Shown here: one piece after another, positions 8,985 to 16,660 of the stretch
Layout: each line of letters begins with the position of its first letter
Position numbering within the stretch: position 1 is the stretch's first letter
Source: Tritonibacter scottomollicae
GTDB lineage: Bacteria; Pseudomonadota; Alphaproteobacteria; Rhodobacterales; Rhodobacteraceae
NCBI RefSeq assembly: GCF_003003215.1
Contig: NZ_PVUF01000013.1
Coordinates: 59,853 to 123,852 of the forward strand
Length of the DNA: 64,000 bases
Reading direction: 5' to 3'
Notes under the pieces: generated by a model
Databases searched by the model: none
The model's input: the letters and a program-made list of their open reading frames with translations, nothing else
What the model was told of the DNA's origin: nothing
Position numbers and translations under genes: made by a program

Positions 8985-9965
8985 ATGACATCTTTTGCGC
9001 TGGGCCGTCGCGCCCTGATGGCTGCTGCTGCGGCAGCCCTGACATTCGGGACTCCGGCGAGTGCCGAGCAAGTTCTCGACAAAGTCCATTTCCTGATCCC
9101 CGGCGGCGCCGGTGGCGGTTGGGATGGCACCGCGCGCGGCACTGGTGAGGCCCTGACCAAAGGCGGCCTTGTCGGCACCGCATCTTATGAAAACATGTCT
9201 GGCGGCGGCGGCGGCAAGGCGATCGGCTATATGATCGAGAACGCCGAGAGCCTGGATGACACGCTGATGGTGAATTCCACACCCATCGTGATCCGCTCGC
9301 TGACGGGTGTGTTCCCGCACAACTTCCGTGATCTGACCCTGGTTGCCGGCACGATCGGGGACTATGCGGCGATGGTTGTGGCCAAGGACAGCCCGATCAA
9401 CAATATGGAAGAGTTCCTTGAAGCCTACCGCGAAGATCCGCGCGGCACGGCTGTGGGTGGTGGCTCCGTTCCAGGCGGCATGGACCACTTGGTAGCGGCC
9501 ATGGTGATGCAATCGGCGGGCGAAGATCCGACTGCGCTGAAATACATCCCTTATGACGCGGGCGGAAAGGCAATGGCTGCGCTGCTGTCTGGCGAGATCA
9601 AGGCGCTGTCCACTGGTTTCTCCGAAGCCATCGCTTTGGCCGACGCGGGCGAAGTCAAGATCCTCGGTGTGACCGCAGACGAACGCGTGCCCGCCTATGA
9701 CACCGCGCCGACCATGAGCGAGCAAGGCCTCGACACCACCTTTGTGAACTGGCGCGGCTTCTTCGGCGCACCGGGTCTGTCAGAGGATAAAGTGGCCGCC
9801 TATCAGGACGCGCTGGCCAAGATGTATGACACCGATGCGTGGGAAGATGTTCGCGCTCGAAATGGCTGGGTCAACATCCACAATTCCGGTGATGACTTCC
9901 GCAGCTTCCTTGAAGGTCAGGAAAAGACCATCGGCGATCTGATGAAGCAGCTGGGCTTCCTCTAA
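8985..9965 (+). CDS. tctC: tricarboxylate-binding protein TctC (Bug family)
   Basis: This is the periplasmic receptor of a tripartite tricarboxylate transporter, in the Bug/TctC family. It has 326 residues with a signal peptide ending at ASA (about residue 27). The ligand-contacting segments include IPGGAGGGWDGTAR near the mature N-terminus and GGGSVPGGMDH near residue 162. The start at 8985 is supported by GGGAGGA seven bases upstream; an earlier TTG at 8922 is rejected. It is first in the operon and is separated from tctB by a hairpin, as expected for a binding protein made in excess. Downstream CoA-transferase and lyase genes point to citrate or a similar acid as ligand. Confidence 0.9.
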   Translation: MTSFALGRRALMAAAAAALTFGTPASAEQVLDKVHFLIPGGAGGGWDGTARGTGEALTKGGLVGTASYENMSGGGGGKAIGYMIENAESLDDTLMVNSTPIVIRSLTGVFPHNFRDLTLVAGTIGDYAAMVVAKDSPINNMEEFLEAYREDPRGTAVGGGSVPGGMDHLVAAMVMQSAGEDPTALKYIPYDAGGKAMAALLSGEIKALSTGFSEAIALADAGEVKILGVTADERVPAYDTAPTMSEQGLDTTFVNWRGFFGAPGLSEDKVAAYQDALAKMYDTDAWEDVRARNGWVNIHNSGDDFRSFLEGQEKTIGDLMKQLGFL

Positions 9966-9985
9966 GCGCGCGACACACACGATCC

Positions 9986-10014
9986 GGTCCGGCACCACAG
10001 TCAGGTGCCGGACC
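9986..10014 (+). terminator. intercistronic hairpin between tctC and tctB
   Basis: A perfect 11-bp stem (9986-9996 with 10004-10014) with a 7-base loop is followed by CTTTCC. It could partly end transcription or protect the tctC message, lowering the amount of the membrane subunits. The weak T-tract makes full termination unlikely. Confidence 0.6.
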
Positions 10015-10052
10015 CTTTCCCATACCCCCCCCACTCAACACAGGAGGAGATC

Positions 10053-10538
10053 ATGGCGCTCGACCGTTGGATCGCGTTGATCATTCTCGGCATCGCCCTG
10101 GCCTATGGCTATGCGGCTTTTTTCACCATGGATCAGCTTTTGCCGCCGTTTATGCAGCGAAACCCGATCTGGCCGAGCACATTCCCGAAGGTTCTGGCAG
10201 TTCTGTCGATCCTGACGTCTCTGGTTATCCTCTTGGGCCTTGAAAAACCCAGTAGCGAGGCGAAAACACCCGACATCGATTATCGGCGCCTCGGGGATTA
10301 CAATATCGGCCAGGCTGCATTGCTGCTGGGGTTGATGGTGGCCTATGCGCTGCTGCTGCGTCCGGCGGGGTTCCTGCTGTCGACTGCAGGGTTCCTGACC
10401 GTCGGTGCGATGATCCTCGGCGAGCGCAAGCTGTGGATCCTGATCCCCGTCGCCGCCCTCGCTACCGGCATTGTCTGGTATCTTGTTGAGGGCGTGCTCG
10501 GCATCTTCTTGCGGCCCTTGCCGTTCTTTCTCGGATAA
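10053..10538 (+). CDS. tctB: tripartite tricarboxylate transporter small subunit TctB
   Basis: The 161-residue product is the small membrane subunit of the TctABC importer. It shows four predicted hydrophobic segments: residues about 5-25, 45-62, 80-115 (two helices) and 120-150. The start at 10053 has CAGGAGGAGA directly upstream; the longer frame from 10005 lacks a site. It lies 12 bases before tctA. TctB sequences are poorly conserved, so the call rests on size, membrane topology and strict position between tctC and tctA. Confidence 0.88.
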   Translation: MALDRWIALIILGIALAYGYAAFFTMDQLLPPFMQRNPIWPSTFPKVLAVLSILTSLVILLGLEKPSSEAKTPDIDYRRLGDYNIGQAALLLGLMVAYALLLRPAGFLLSTAGFLTVGAMILGERKLWILIPVAALATGIVWYLVEGVLGIFLRPLPFFLG

Positions 10539-10550
10539 TCGGAGGCTCAG

Positions 10551-12071
10551 ATGCTCGAAGGTTTGATGATCGGCCTCTCTACGGCCTTCTCAGTTACAAA
10601 TATCCTGATGGTGATCGGCGGTTGTCTGATCGGGACGTTCATCGGGATGCTGCCGGGGCTTGGCCCCATGTCCATCATCGCGATCATGATCCCGGTCGCG
10701 ATTACGCTGGGTGACCCCTCTGCCGCGCTGATCCTGTTGGCTGGGGTGTACTACGGTGCGATCTTCGGGGGATCGACCTCATCGATCTTGCTCAACGCGC
10801 CGGGGGTCGCGGGCACCGTGGCCTCCAGTTTCGACGGCTACCCGATGGCGCGCGCCGGCATGGCCGGCAAGGCGCTGACCATCGCGGCGATCTCGTCCTT
10901 CATGGGGGGCACTGTCGGTGCGATCCTCTTGATGGTCTTTGCGCCGATGTTGTCGACGGTGGCATTGCTGTTCCACTCGGCCGAGTATTTCGCGCTGATG
11001 GTCGTGGGGCTGTCGGCGATCGCGGCCTTTGCGGGCACTGGCAATGTGGCCAAGGCGTTGATGATGACGCTTCTGGGCCTGATGATGGCCACGGTAGGTG
11101 AGGGCGCATTGTTCAACATGCCGCGTTTCACGATGGGTCTGATGGATCTGCAATCCGGCCTCAGCTTCATTACGCTGGCGATGGCGATGTTTGCCCTGCC
11201 CGAAGCAATCTTTCTGGTGATGAACCCGGGCCGTTCGGCTCAGGGTGGTGAGAACGGTGGCAAGATCACCGGCCTGCGCATCACCGGACAAGAGGCGCGC
11301 AAGATTGCGCCGGTGATCGGACGTCAGTCCATTCAGGGGTTCTTTATCGGTGTGCTGCCGGGAGCGGGCGCAACCATTGCATCGTTCCTTGGTTATGCGG
11401 TGGAGCGCAACATCGCCACGGAAGAAGAGCAAAAAGAGTTCGGCAAAGGCTCTATCAAGGGACTTGCCGCACCCGAGACCGCCAATAACGCCGCCTGTAC
11501 CGGGTCGTTTGTGCCACTCTTGACGCTGGGTATTCCGGGGTCCGGCACCACGGCGATCCTGCTGGGTGCATTGATCGCGCTCAACGTCACACCGGGACCG
11601 CGCCTGATGATCGACAGCCCGCATATCTTCTGGGCGGTTATCATCTCTATGTATATCGGCAATCTTGTGCTGCTGGTGCTGAACCTGCCGCTTATTCCCT
11701 ATATCGCGAAGGTTCTGTCGATACCGCGCAACTACCTGATCCCGTTCATTTTGTTCTTCACCCTGATGGGGTCCTATATCGGGCAGAACAACGCGACAGA
11801 GCTGTTGATCCTCGTGGGCTTTGGCATCTGTGCGACGGTGCTGCGCTTTGCGGACTATCCGCTGGCACCGCTGCTCATCGGCTTCATTTTGGGGCGGATG
11901 CTGGAGGATAACTTCGCCCGTTCGATGCAACTGTATGACGGGATTTCCTTCATCCTTGACCGTCCGATGACGCTGGGCCTGCTGGTACTGGCTGCACTGT
12001 TGGTGATCGTGCCAAGCTACCGTGCCCGCCGCGCCCGTGCCCGTGCTGCCGGGGTGGCCGATGGGGATTAA
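10551..12071 (+). CDS. tctA: tripartite tricarboxylate transporter large subunit TctA
   Basis: This 506-residue integral membrane protein forms the translocation channel of the Tct importer, which is driven by the sodium or proton gradient. It has about 11-12 hydrophobic segments. Two related glycine-rich motifs stand out: GMLPGLGPMSIIA near residue 32 and GVLPGAGATIASFLGY near residue 266, as expected for the internally duplicated TctA fold. GGCTCAG precedes the ATG at 10551. Its last codons overlap the start of the CoA-transferase gene, so uptake and catabolism are probably made together. Confidence 0.93.
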   Translation: MLEGLMIGLSTAFSVTNILMVIGGCLIGTFIGMLPGLGPMSIIAIMIPVAITLGDPSAALILLAGVYYGAIFGGSTSSILLNAPGVAGTVASSFDGYPMARAGMAGKALTIAAISSFMGGTVGAILLMVFAPMLSTVALLFHSAEYFALMVVGLSAIAAFAGTGNVAKALMMTLLGLMMATVGEGALFNMPRFTMGLMDLQSGLSFITLAMAMFALPEAIFLVMNPGRSAQGGENGGKITGLRITGQEARKIAPVIGRQSIQGFFIGVLPGAGATIASFLGYAVERNIATEEEQKEFGKGSIKGLAAPETANNAACTGSFVPLLTLGIPGSGTTAILLGALIALNVTPGPRLMIDSPHIFWAVIISMYIGNLVLLVLNLPLIPYIAKVLSIPRNYLIPFILFFTLMGSYIGQNNATELLILVGFGICATVLRFADYPLAPLLIGFILGRMLEDNFARSMQLYDGISFILDRPMTLGLLVLAALLVIVPSYRARRARARAAGVADGD

Positions 12072-13248
12072 ACCGCTCTCCGGGGTCCGGGTCCTCGACC
12101 TGACCAATGTGCTCGCGGGGCCGTATTGCTGTTATCAGCTGGCCCTGCTGGGGGCGGAGGTCATCAAGGTCGAGCGCCCGGGAACCGGGGATTTGGCCCG
12201 ACAACTCGGGGCGGATCCGGAGCGGAATAAGTCCCTGATGGGGGTGAGCTTTCTGGCGCAGAACGCGCAGAAGAAATCTGTCACCCTCGACATGAAACAC
12301 GAACAGGGCAAGGCGCTGCTAAAGCGCCTTGTTCGCACATCTGATGTTTTGGTTGAGAACTTCCGCCCCGGCGTGATGGACCGCCTTGGCCTCGGGTATG
12401 AGGTGCTGAAGGCGGAAAACCCCAACCTCATCTACTGCGCCATCAGCGGCTTTGGACAGGACGGCCCGTGGAAGGACAACCCCGCCTATGACCAGATCGT
12501 GCAGGGTATCAGCGGCGTGATGTCGATCACCGGCGATGGCGATAGCGCGCCGTTGCGTGTGGGCTACCCGCTGGCAGATACCGTGGGTGGCATGACCGCA
12601 GCCTTTGCAATCTCGGCGGCACTGAATGATCCGGAGCGCGGCGCGTTTCTGGATATTTCCATGACCGAGGCGGTGATTTCCACCATGGGATGGGTGGTCT
12701 CCAACCACCTGATCGCGGGGCAGACCCCGGGTGCGCATGGTAATGAGAACACAACATCTGCGCCCTCGGGCACCTTTGCCTGCGCGGATGGGCCGATCAA
12801 TGTGGCCGCAAACCGGGATGAGCAGTGGCACTCCATGGCGCAGCATCTGGGGCGCGACGATTTGCTGGCGCATGCGGACTATGCCACCCGAGAGGATCGA
12901 AAGCGCAACCGTCACATGCTGCGGGCAGAGCTGGAAAGCGTCCTTCGGACCCGGCCCGCTGCGGAGTGGGTGGCGGAACTGAATGCGCTTGGCGTGCCAT
13001 CGGGGCCGGTGCTGACGGTGCCGCAGATACTGGAGGAGCCGCAGATCAAAGATCGCGGTCTCATCGCGGAGGTCGAGGCCGAAGATGCGCCGCTGGCGCT
13101 GGCAGGCGCGCCGGTGCGGTTTGGCACCCATCGACCGGTTCCGGATCAAGCGCCCCCTGCCTTGGGCGCAGATAATGACAGCATCTGGCAGGACATCGGC
13201 GTGAGCGCGGATGAGATCGAAACCCTGAGGCGGGAGCGCGTGATATGA
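12061..13248 (+). CDS. class III (CaiB/BaiF) acyl-CoA transferase
   Basis: The 395-residue protein belongs to the family III CoA-transferases, which move CoA from a donor thioester to a free acid through an aspartyl intermediate. The likely catalytic Asp is D173 in YPLADTVGG. The N-terminal VLDLTNVLAGPY and GAEVIKVERPG segments are typical. The ATG at 12061 lies inside the end of tctA (11-base overlap). Its stop overlaps the start of a citrate-synthase-fold lyase gene. The arrangement suggests that the imported tricarboxylate is converted to its CoA ester here, probably with acetyl-CoA or succinyl-CoA as donor. The substrate is inferred, not shown. Confidence 0.88.
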   Translation: MGIKPLSGVRVLDLTNVLAGPYCCYQLALLGAEVIKVERPGTGDLARQLGADPERNKSLMGVSFLAQNAQKKSVTLDMKHEQGKALLKRLVRTSDVLVENFRPGVMDRLGLGYEVLKAENPNLIYCAISGFGQDGPWKDNPAYDQIVQGISGVMSITGDGDSAPLRVGYPLADTVGGMTAAFAISAALNDPERGAFLDISMTEAVISTMGWVVSNHLIAGQTPGAHGNENTTSAPSGTFACADGPINVAANRDEQWHSMAQHLGRDDLLAHADYATREDRKRNRHMLRAELESVLRTRPAAEWVAELNALGVPSGPVLTVPQILEEPQIKDRGLIAEVEAEDAPLALAGAPVRFGTHRPVPDQAPPALGADNDSIWQDIGVSADEIETLRRERVI

Positions 13249-14012
13249 GCGATGTGAGTGACTGGTGGCGCACGTCCATCATCGACATGGAGCCGGGCCG
13301 TATAGACCTGCGCGGAACTCCCGTGCAGGATCTGATCGGCAACGTCAGCTTTGCCGAGATGATCTGGCTGATGGTACGGGGCGACCGGCCGACACCCGCG
13401 CAGGCGCATCTGTTCGAGGCAGCCTTGGTCTCGGCTGTGGATCACGGCCCACAGGCCCCGTCGATCGCGGCGGCGCGTATGGCGGTGACATGCGGCTTGC
13501 CCTTGAACAATGCGATGGCCACGGCGGTCAATATGCTGGGCGATGTGCATGGCGGGGCGGGAGAGCAGGCGGTGGAGTTGTATCACCACGTCGACGCCCA
13601 CGCGGGGGATCTGGCCACCGCGCTGGACGACTGGCGTGCGGAACATGGCAAGATTATCCCCGGTTTTGGTCACCGGTTCCACAAACCCACCGATCCGCGT
13701 GCGCCGCGCCTGATGGCATTGGTTGCCGAGGCGGCGGAAGCAGGTGCCGTTTCGGGCCGTTTTCAGCACATCGGACAAGCGATCGAGGCGCAGATATCGG
13801 CTGAAAAAGGCATTGCCCTGCCGATGAATATCGACGGCGCCACCGCCGTGATCTATGCAGAACTGGGCTTTGCTCCGCCCTTGGCGCGAGGGCTGTTCTG
13901 CCTGTCCCGGTCGGTGGGCATTCTCTCCCATGCCTGGGAGCAACAACAACAAGGCGGGCGGAACAAGGGACCAACGCCACTGAAATACAGATGGACATAT
14001 GACGGCTCGTGA
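13245..14012 (+). CDS. citrate-synthase-fold protein, probable citryl-CoA lyase
   Basis: A 255-residue protein equal to the C-terminal catalytic part of citrate synthase, the size of citryl-CoA lyases (Ccl) rather than the roughly 430-residue citrate synthases. All three catalytic residues are present: H102 in GDVHGGAGE, H143 in PGFGHRFHK and D197 in NIDGATAV. It overlaps the CoA-transferase stop by 4 bases (ATGA) and the next gene by 14. With the transferase upstream, a route of citrate to citryl-CoA, then oxaloacetate plus acetyl-CoA, is plausible. A related substrate such as homocitrate, tricarballylate or a methylcitrate cannot be excluded. Fold is firm; reaction is inferred. Confidence 0.8.
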   Translation: MSDVSDWWRTSIIDMEPGRIDLRGTPVQDLIGNVSFAEMIWLMVRGDRPTPAQAHLFEAALVSAVDHGPQAPSIAAARMAVTCGLPLNNAMATAVNMLGDVHGGAGEQAVELYHHVDAHAGDLATALDDWRAEHGKIIPGFGHRFHKPTDPRAPRLMALVAEAAEAGAVSGRFQHIGQAIEAQISAEKGIALPMNIDGATAVIYAELGFAPPLARGLFCLSRSVGILSHAWEQQQQGGRNKGPTPLKYRWTYDGS

Positions 14013-15027
14013 CGCATTTGGCCTGGCCGCCGCGCTTGTTGTGGCGATGCTGGGCACCCTGATATTTGAAATCATCGGCTTCCCATCCGCCCCATTGACC
14101 GGATCAGCGGCCGCTGTCTCCATAGCCGCACTCTTTGGGTTGCCGATTTTTATGCCGGTCTGGCTTCGGACCACCGCCTTTGTGCTGCTGGGCATAAACA
14201 TCGGCAGCAGCGTGACCCGTGAAATGCTGGCCACCGCGCTGGCTTGGCCGGTGACCATCGCCATCCTCGCTGTGAGCCTGTTTGTCTCTATGCAAATCTG
14301 CCGGTTCGGATTGCGGCGTTGGATGGGGTTCAGCCCGCGGGATGCGATATTGGCTGCGGCGCCGGGACATCTGAGCTATGTGCTGGCGTTGTCGCTGAGC
14401 GATAATGGGCAGACCTCGCGTATCGCCATCGTTCAAAGCATCCGCGTGCTGTTCCTGACACTCTGTGTTCCGGTGTTCGTCGCGTCTGTCTTTGGCGCGA
14501 CCGGGGTGGAATTGATGCCGGATCACGTGCTGAGCCTGTGGCAACTGGCGCTTTTGGTAGGGGTGACCCTGGGGGTCGGGGTCCTGTTCAGCTGGCTGAA
14601 AGTACCAGCGGCCTATCTCCTCGCCGGGATCCTGTGCAGCGCTTTGGGTCACATCTTTGCAGTGACGCCGGGCCGTCCTCCGGAGGAAGCGACCTTTGTC
14701 GCATTTCTGGTCATGGGAACGCTGATCGGGTCGCGTTTCGTCGGGCAGAAGATGTCGCAGTTGCGGCTGGATCTGCTGGCCGGGCTCTGGGTGACGGGCA
14801 CCAATGTGCTGATCACGCTGGTGGCGATCGCGGTCAGCATGCAGGTAATGGGCATGTCACCGGCTTTGCTGATCGTCGCATTTGCGCCCGGTGGGGTGGA
14901 GGCAATGGCGGCGATCGCTGTGACGCTTGGCCTCGACCCGGCCTTTGTCGCAGCCCATCACGTCATGCGCCTTATGATCCTGACGATATTGATGCCATTG
15001 ATGCTGAGCAGCGTGAAACGCGCCTAG
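13999..15027 (+). CDS. AbrB-family membrane protein (PF05145 type)
   Basis: The 342-residue product has about ten hydrophobic segments and two related halves, as in the AbrB / so-called putative ammonia monooxygenase membrane family. Characteristic glycine- and proline-rich segments are FPSAPLTGSAAAVS near residue 24 and PAAYLLAGILCSALGH near residue 201, with FAPGGVEAMA near residue 293. The names are historical; these proteins are not monooxygenases and their function is unknown. The ATG overlaps the lyase gene by 14 bases, so it belongs to the tricarboxylate operon. It might be a second carrier or a product exporter, but nothing in the sequence decides this. Confidence 0.8.
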   Translation: MTARDAFGLAAALVVAMLGTLIFEIIGFPSAPLTGSAAAVSIAALFGLPIFMPVWLRTTAFVLLGINIGSSVTREMLATALAWPVTIAILAVSLFVSMQICRFGLRRWMGFSPRDAILAAAPGHLSYVLALSLSDNGQTSRIAIVQSIRVLFLTLCVPVFVASVFGATGVELMPDHVLSLWQLALLVGVTLGVGVLFSWLKVPAAYLLAGILCSALGHIFAVTPGRPPEEATFVAFLVMGTLIGSRFVGQKMSQLRLDLLAGLWVTGTNVLITLVAIAVSMQVMGMSPALLIVAFAPGGVEAMAAIAVTLGLDPAFVAAHHVMRLMILTILMPLMLSSVKRA

Positions 15028-15033
15028 GCACAA

Positions 15034-15067
15034 AAACACCCCGGTGCGTATTGGCACCGGGGTGTTT
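15034..15067. terminator. bidirectional terminator
   Basis: A perfect 14-bp stem (15034-15047 with 15054-15067) has a 6-base loop and is flanked by A and T runs. It ends the tctC operon on the plus strand and the entericidin transcript on the minus strand. Confidence 0.85.
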
Positions 15068-15085
15068 GGGGTGAGACTTCAAGGG

Positions 15086-15214
15086 TTATTGCGCCTCTTG
15101 CGCTTCCGTCTCAATCTCATTGCCGAGGTTGGAGACGTCGCGCCCCAGACCTTCGGTGGTTTCACAGGCTGCCAAGCCGATCACGGCAACCATGGAAAGA
15201 TAGATCATTCGCAT
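15086..15214 (-). CDS. small entericidin-like lipoprotein (EcnAB family)
   Basis: A 42-residue lipoprotein too short for usual gene-calling cutoffs. MRMIYLSMVAVIGLAAC gives an n-region, a hydrophobic core and a lipobox LAAC with the lipidated Cys at residue 17. The mature part, CETTEGLGRDVSNLGNEIE, matches the entericidin A/B pattern of a short amphipathic lipoprotein. GGAG lies seven bases before the ATG. It begins 12 bases after the stop of the secreted-protein gene upstream and so should share its EcfG-type promoter. Entericidins of enterobacteria act as antidote and toxin lipoproteins in stationary phase; in alphaproteobacteria the role is unclear. It is followed by the bidirectional terminator. 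Confidence 0.85.
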   Translation of the reverse strand: MRMIYLSMVAVIGLAACETTEGLGRDVSNLGNEIETEAQEAQ

Positions 15215-15226
15215 CGTATATCTCCG

Positions 15227-15715
15227 TTATTTCAGTTTTTCGGCCACATGAGTCGCGAAGGCGTCAACCATCGCGGTATAAAACACATCGCTGCCCACAT
15301 TCAGCGTCGTCACATCAGTGCCCTCGGGGTAGTAGATGTTGGCCTGCTCAGCAGTCACGGTCAGGGTGTAGCGTTGGTCATACTGGCTGCCGGGCAGGTC
15401 GACGGAGACGACGCCCTCCAGCACCGAGTTTGCGATCCCCATCTCGGTTTCAAAGCTGGAGGCCAGAGCGACGGTATCGACGTCGATGTCGATTTCAGCA
15501 GCATCTTCCATTTCTTTTTCGGCGATCTGATTCACCAGCTTTGCGGCCAGCGCCGTTTCAAGATCGGCTTCCAGATCGGTCCAGACAGCCACTGCCTCGG
15601 AGTTGTCCAATGCGCTGACGTCTGCGTTTACGTCGATTTCCTGAACCATCGTCGCTGCGCCCGCGGCGGTGGCCATAGCCGTTACGAGGGCGGTGGTGCG
15701 GATCAGATGTGTCAT
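15227..15715 (-). CDS. small secreted acidic protein of unknown function
   Basis: I do not recognise this family. The 162-residue product starts with a signal peptide (THLIRTTALVTAMATAAGA) and the mature part is acidic, rich in Asp, Glu, Ala and Val, without cysteines. The N-terminal third (WTDLEADLETALAAKLVNQI) should form helices and the rest is probably beta-rich. The gene is preceded by a good match to the EcfG promoter (GGAAC-N16-CGTT on the minus strand), with about 45 bases of leader. It is followed by the entericidin-like gene. A periplasmic or envelope role in the general stress response is likely. Confidence 0.75.
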   Translation of the reverse strand: MTHLIRTTALVTAMATAAGAATMVQEIDVNADVSALDNSEAVAVWTDLEADLETALAAKLVNQIAEKEMEDAAEIDIDVDTVALASSFETEMGIANSVLEGVVSVDLPGSQYDQRYTLTVTAEQANIYYPEGTDVTTLNVGSDVFYTAMVDAFATHVAEKLK

Positions 15716-15767
15716 CTTCTAGCTCCTTGAAATCACTTATCTCTGTCCCGGTGGGATCTGACACGAC

Positions 15768-15792
15768 AACGAGCTGCCGCGCAGAATGTTCC
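15768..15792 (-). promoter_or_regulatory. EcfG-type promoter of the secreted protein-entericidin operon
   Basis: Read on the minus strand, GGAAC (15792-15788) and CGTT (15771-15768) are exactly 16 bases apart, the alphaproteobacterial EcfG consensus. The start codon is at 15715. Confidence 0.8.
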
Positions 15793-15870
15793 TGATTTTT
15801 TTCTGCGAGAGGAGCGCTGAAAGTGTTTCGGTGGCTTCTCGCCCAATGGATGGAACGAATATGTTGCGCG

Positions 15871-15895
15871 GGAACATAGCTGCGTCGAAGGCGTT
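15871..15895 (+). promoter_or_regulatory. EcfG-type promoter of the exoD-like gene
   Basis: GGAAC at 15871-15875 and CGTT at 15892-15895 are separated by 16 bases. The ATG of the downstream gene is at 15932. It diverges from the minus-strand EcfG promoter at 15768-15792, so one 200-base gap holds two stress promoters. Confidence 0.8.
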
Positions 15896-15931
15896 TTATT
15901 CGAAGCTGACCTACTATTAGAAACGGACCCT

Positions 15932-16519
15932 ATGACACAGACCGCTCACCCAGTCGAAGACGTATTGGACAAGACCGATGAATTGCTGAGTGAGGGCAAG
16001 GACTGTCTGACGGTCTCCGAATTGATGGATGAGCTGGGGGTCAAATCAATCGCGGCGGTGCTGGTGGCGCCCTCTCTTGCGCTGGTGTCACCGCTAAGCG
16101 GCATTCCCCTGTTTTCCTCGGCCTGCGGGATGACCATCGCGTTGATCTCTGGCCAGATGCTTATGGGGCGCAATCACCTGTGGCTGCCCTCGTTCCTGTC
16201 AAAGCGTTCGCTTTCGGCAAAGAACACCCAGAAGGCGACCGGAGCCTTGCGCAAGGTGGCTGCTTGGATGGACCGCCGGTTCAAGAAACGACTGCAGTGG
16301 CTTTTGACACCGCCTTTTCTGCGGATCATTCAGCTCGTCTGCCTGCTTTGCGGCCTGATCATGCCTTTCTTGGAGATCCTGCCATTCACATCCTCGATCT
16401 TGGGAGGGGTCGTTGCGCTGCTCGCGGTCGCTATGCTGACTGGTGACGGGCTGATTGCACTGGCAACCGTGATGCTGCTGTTGCTTGGTTTGGGCGGGCT
16501 GGCGTCTCAGTTCATGTGA
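15932..16519 (+). CDS. exoD: ExoD-family membrane protein
   Basis: The 195-residue product belongs to the exopolysaccharide synthesis ExoD family. The N-terminal 50 residues are soluble and acidic (SELMDELGVKSIAAVL), and then four hydrophobic segments follow at about 40-62, 65-82, 128-150 and 155-190. VAPSLALVSPLSGIPLFSS is the typical conserved stretch. ExoD was first linked to exopolysaccharide production and alkaline tolerance in Rhizobium; its biochemical role is unknown. The EcfG-type promoter upstream places it in the general stress response. The ribosome binding site is weak. Confidence 0.85.
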   Translation: MTQTAHPVEDVLDKTDELLSEGKDCLTVSELMDELGVKSIAAVLVAPSLALVSPLSGIPLFSSACGMTIALISGQMLMGRNHLWLPSFLSKRSLSAKNTQKATGALRKVAAWMDRRFKKRLQWLLTPPFLRIIQLVCLLCGLIMPFLEILPFTSSILGGVVALLAVAMLTGDGLIALATVMLLLLGLGGLASQFM

Positions 16520-16593
16520 TAGGCGGCCGCTCTACTGGTCTCGCCCTTGCGCCTGGCCCAGATCGGATAGGCAATTCACCTAGTCCGCGTATA

Positions 16594-16624
16594 AAACGGC
16601 CGGAACCCATCAGGGCCCGGCCGG
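16594..16624 (-). terminator. intrinsic terminator after the PRC-barrel gene
   Basis: A 7-bp GC stem (16597-16603 with 16617-16623) is followed on the minus strand by TTTTAT, downstream of the PRC-barrel stop at 16661. Confidence 0.6.
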
Positions 16625-16660
16625 AATTCTCATAGTTTACGCGTGTGAATGCTCTCAGGG

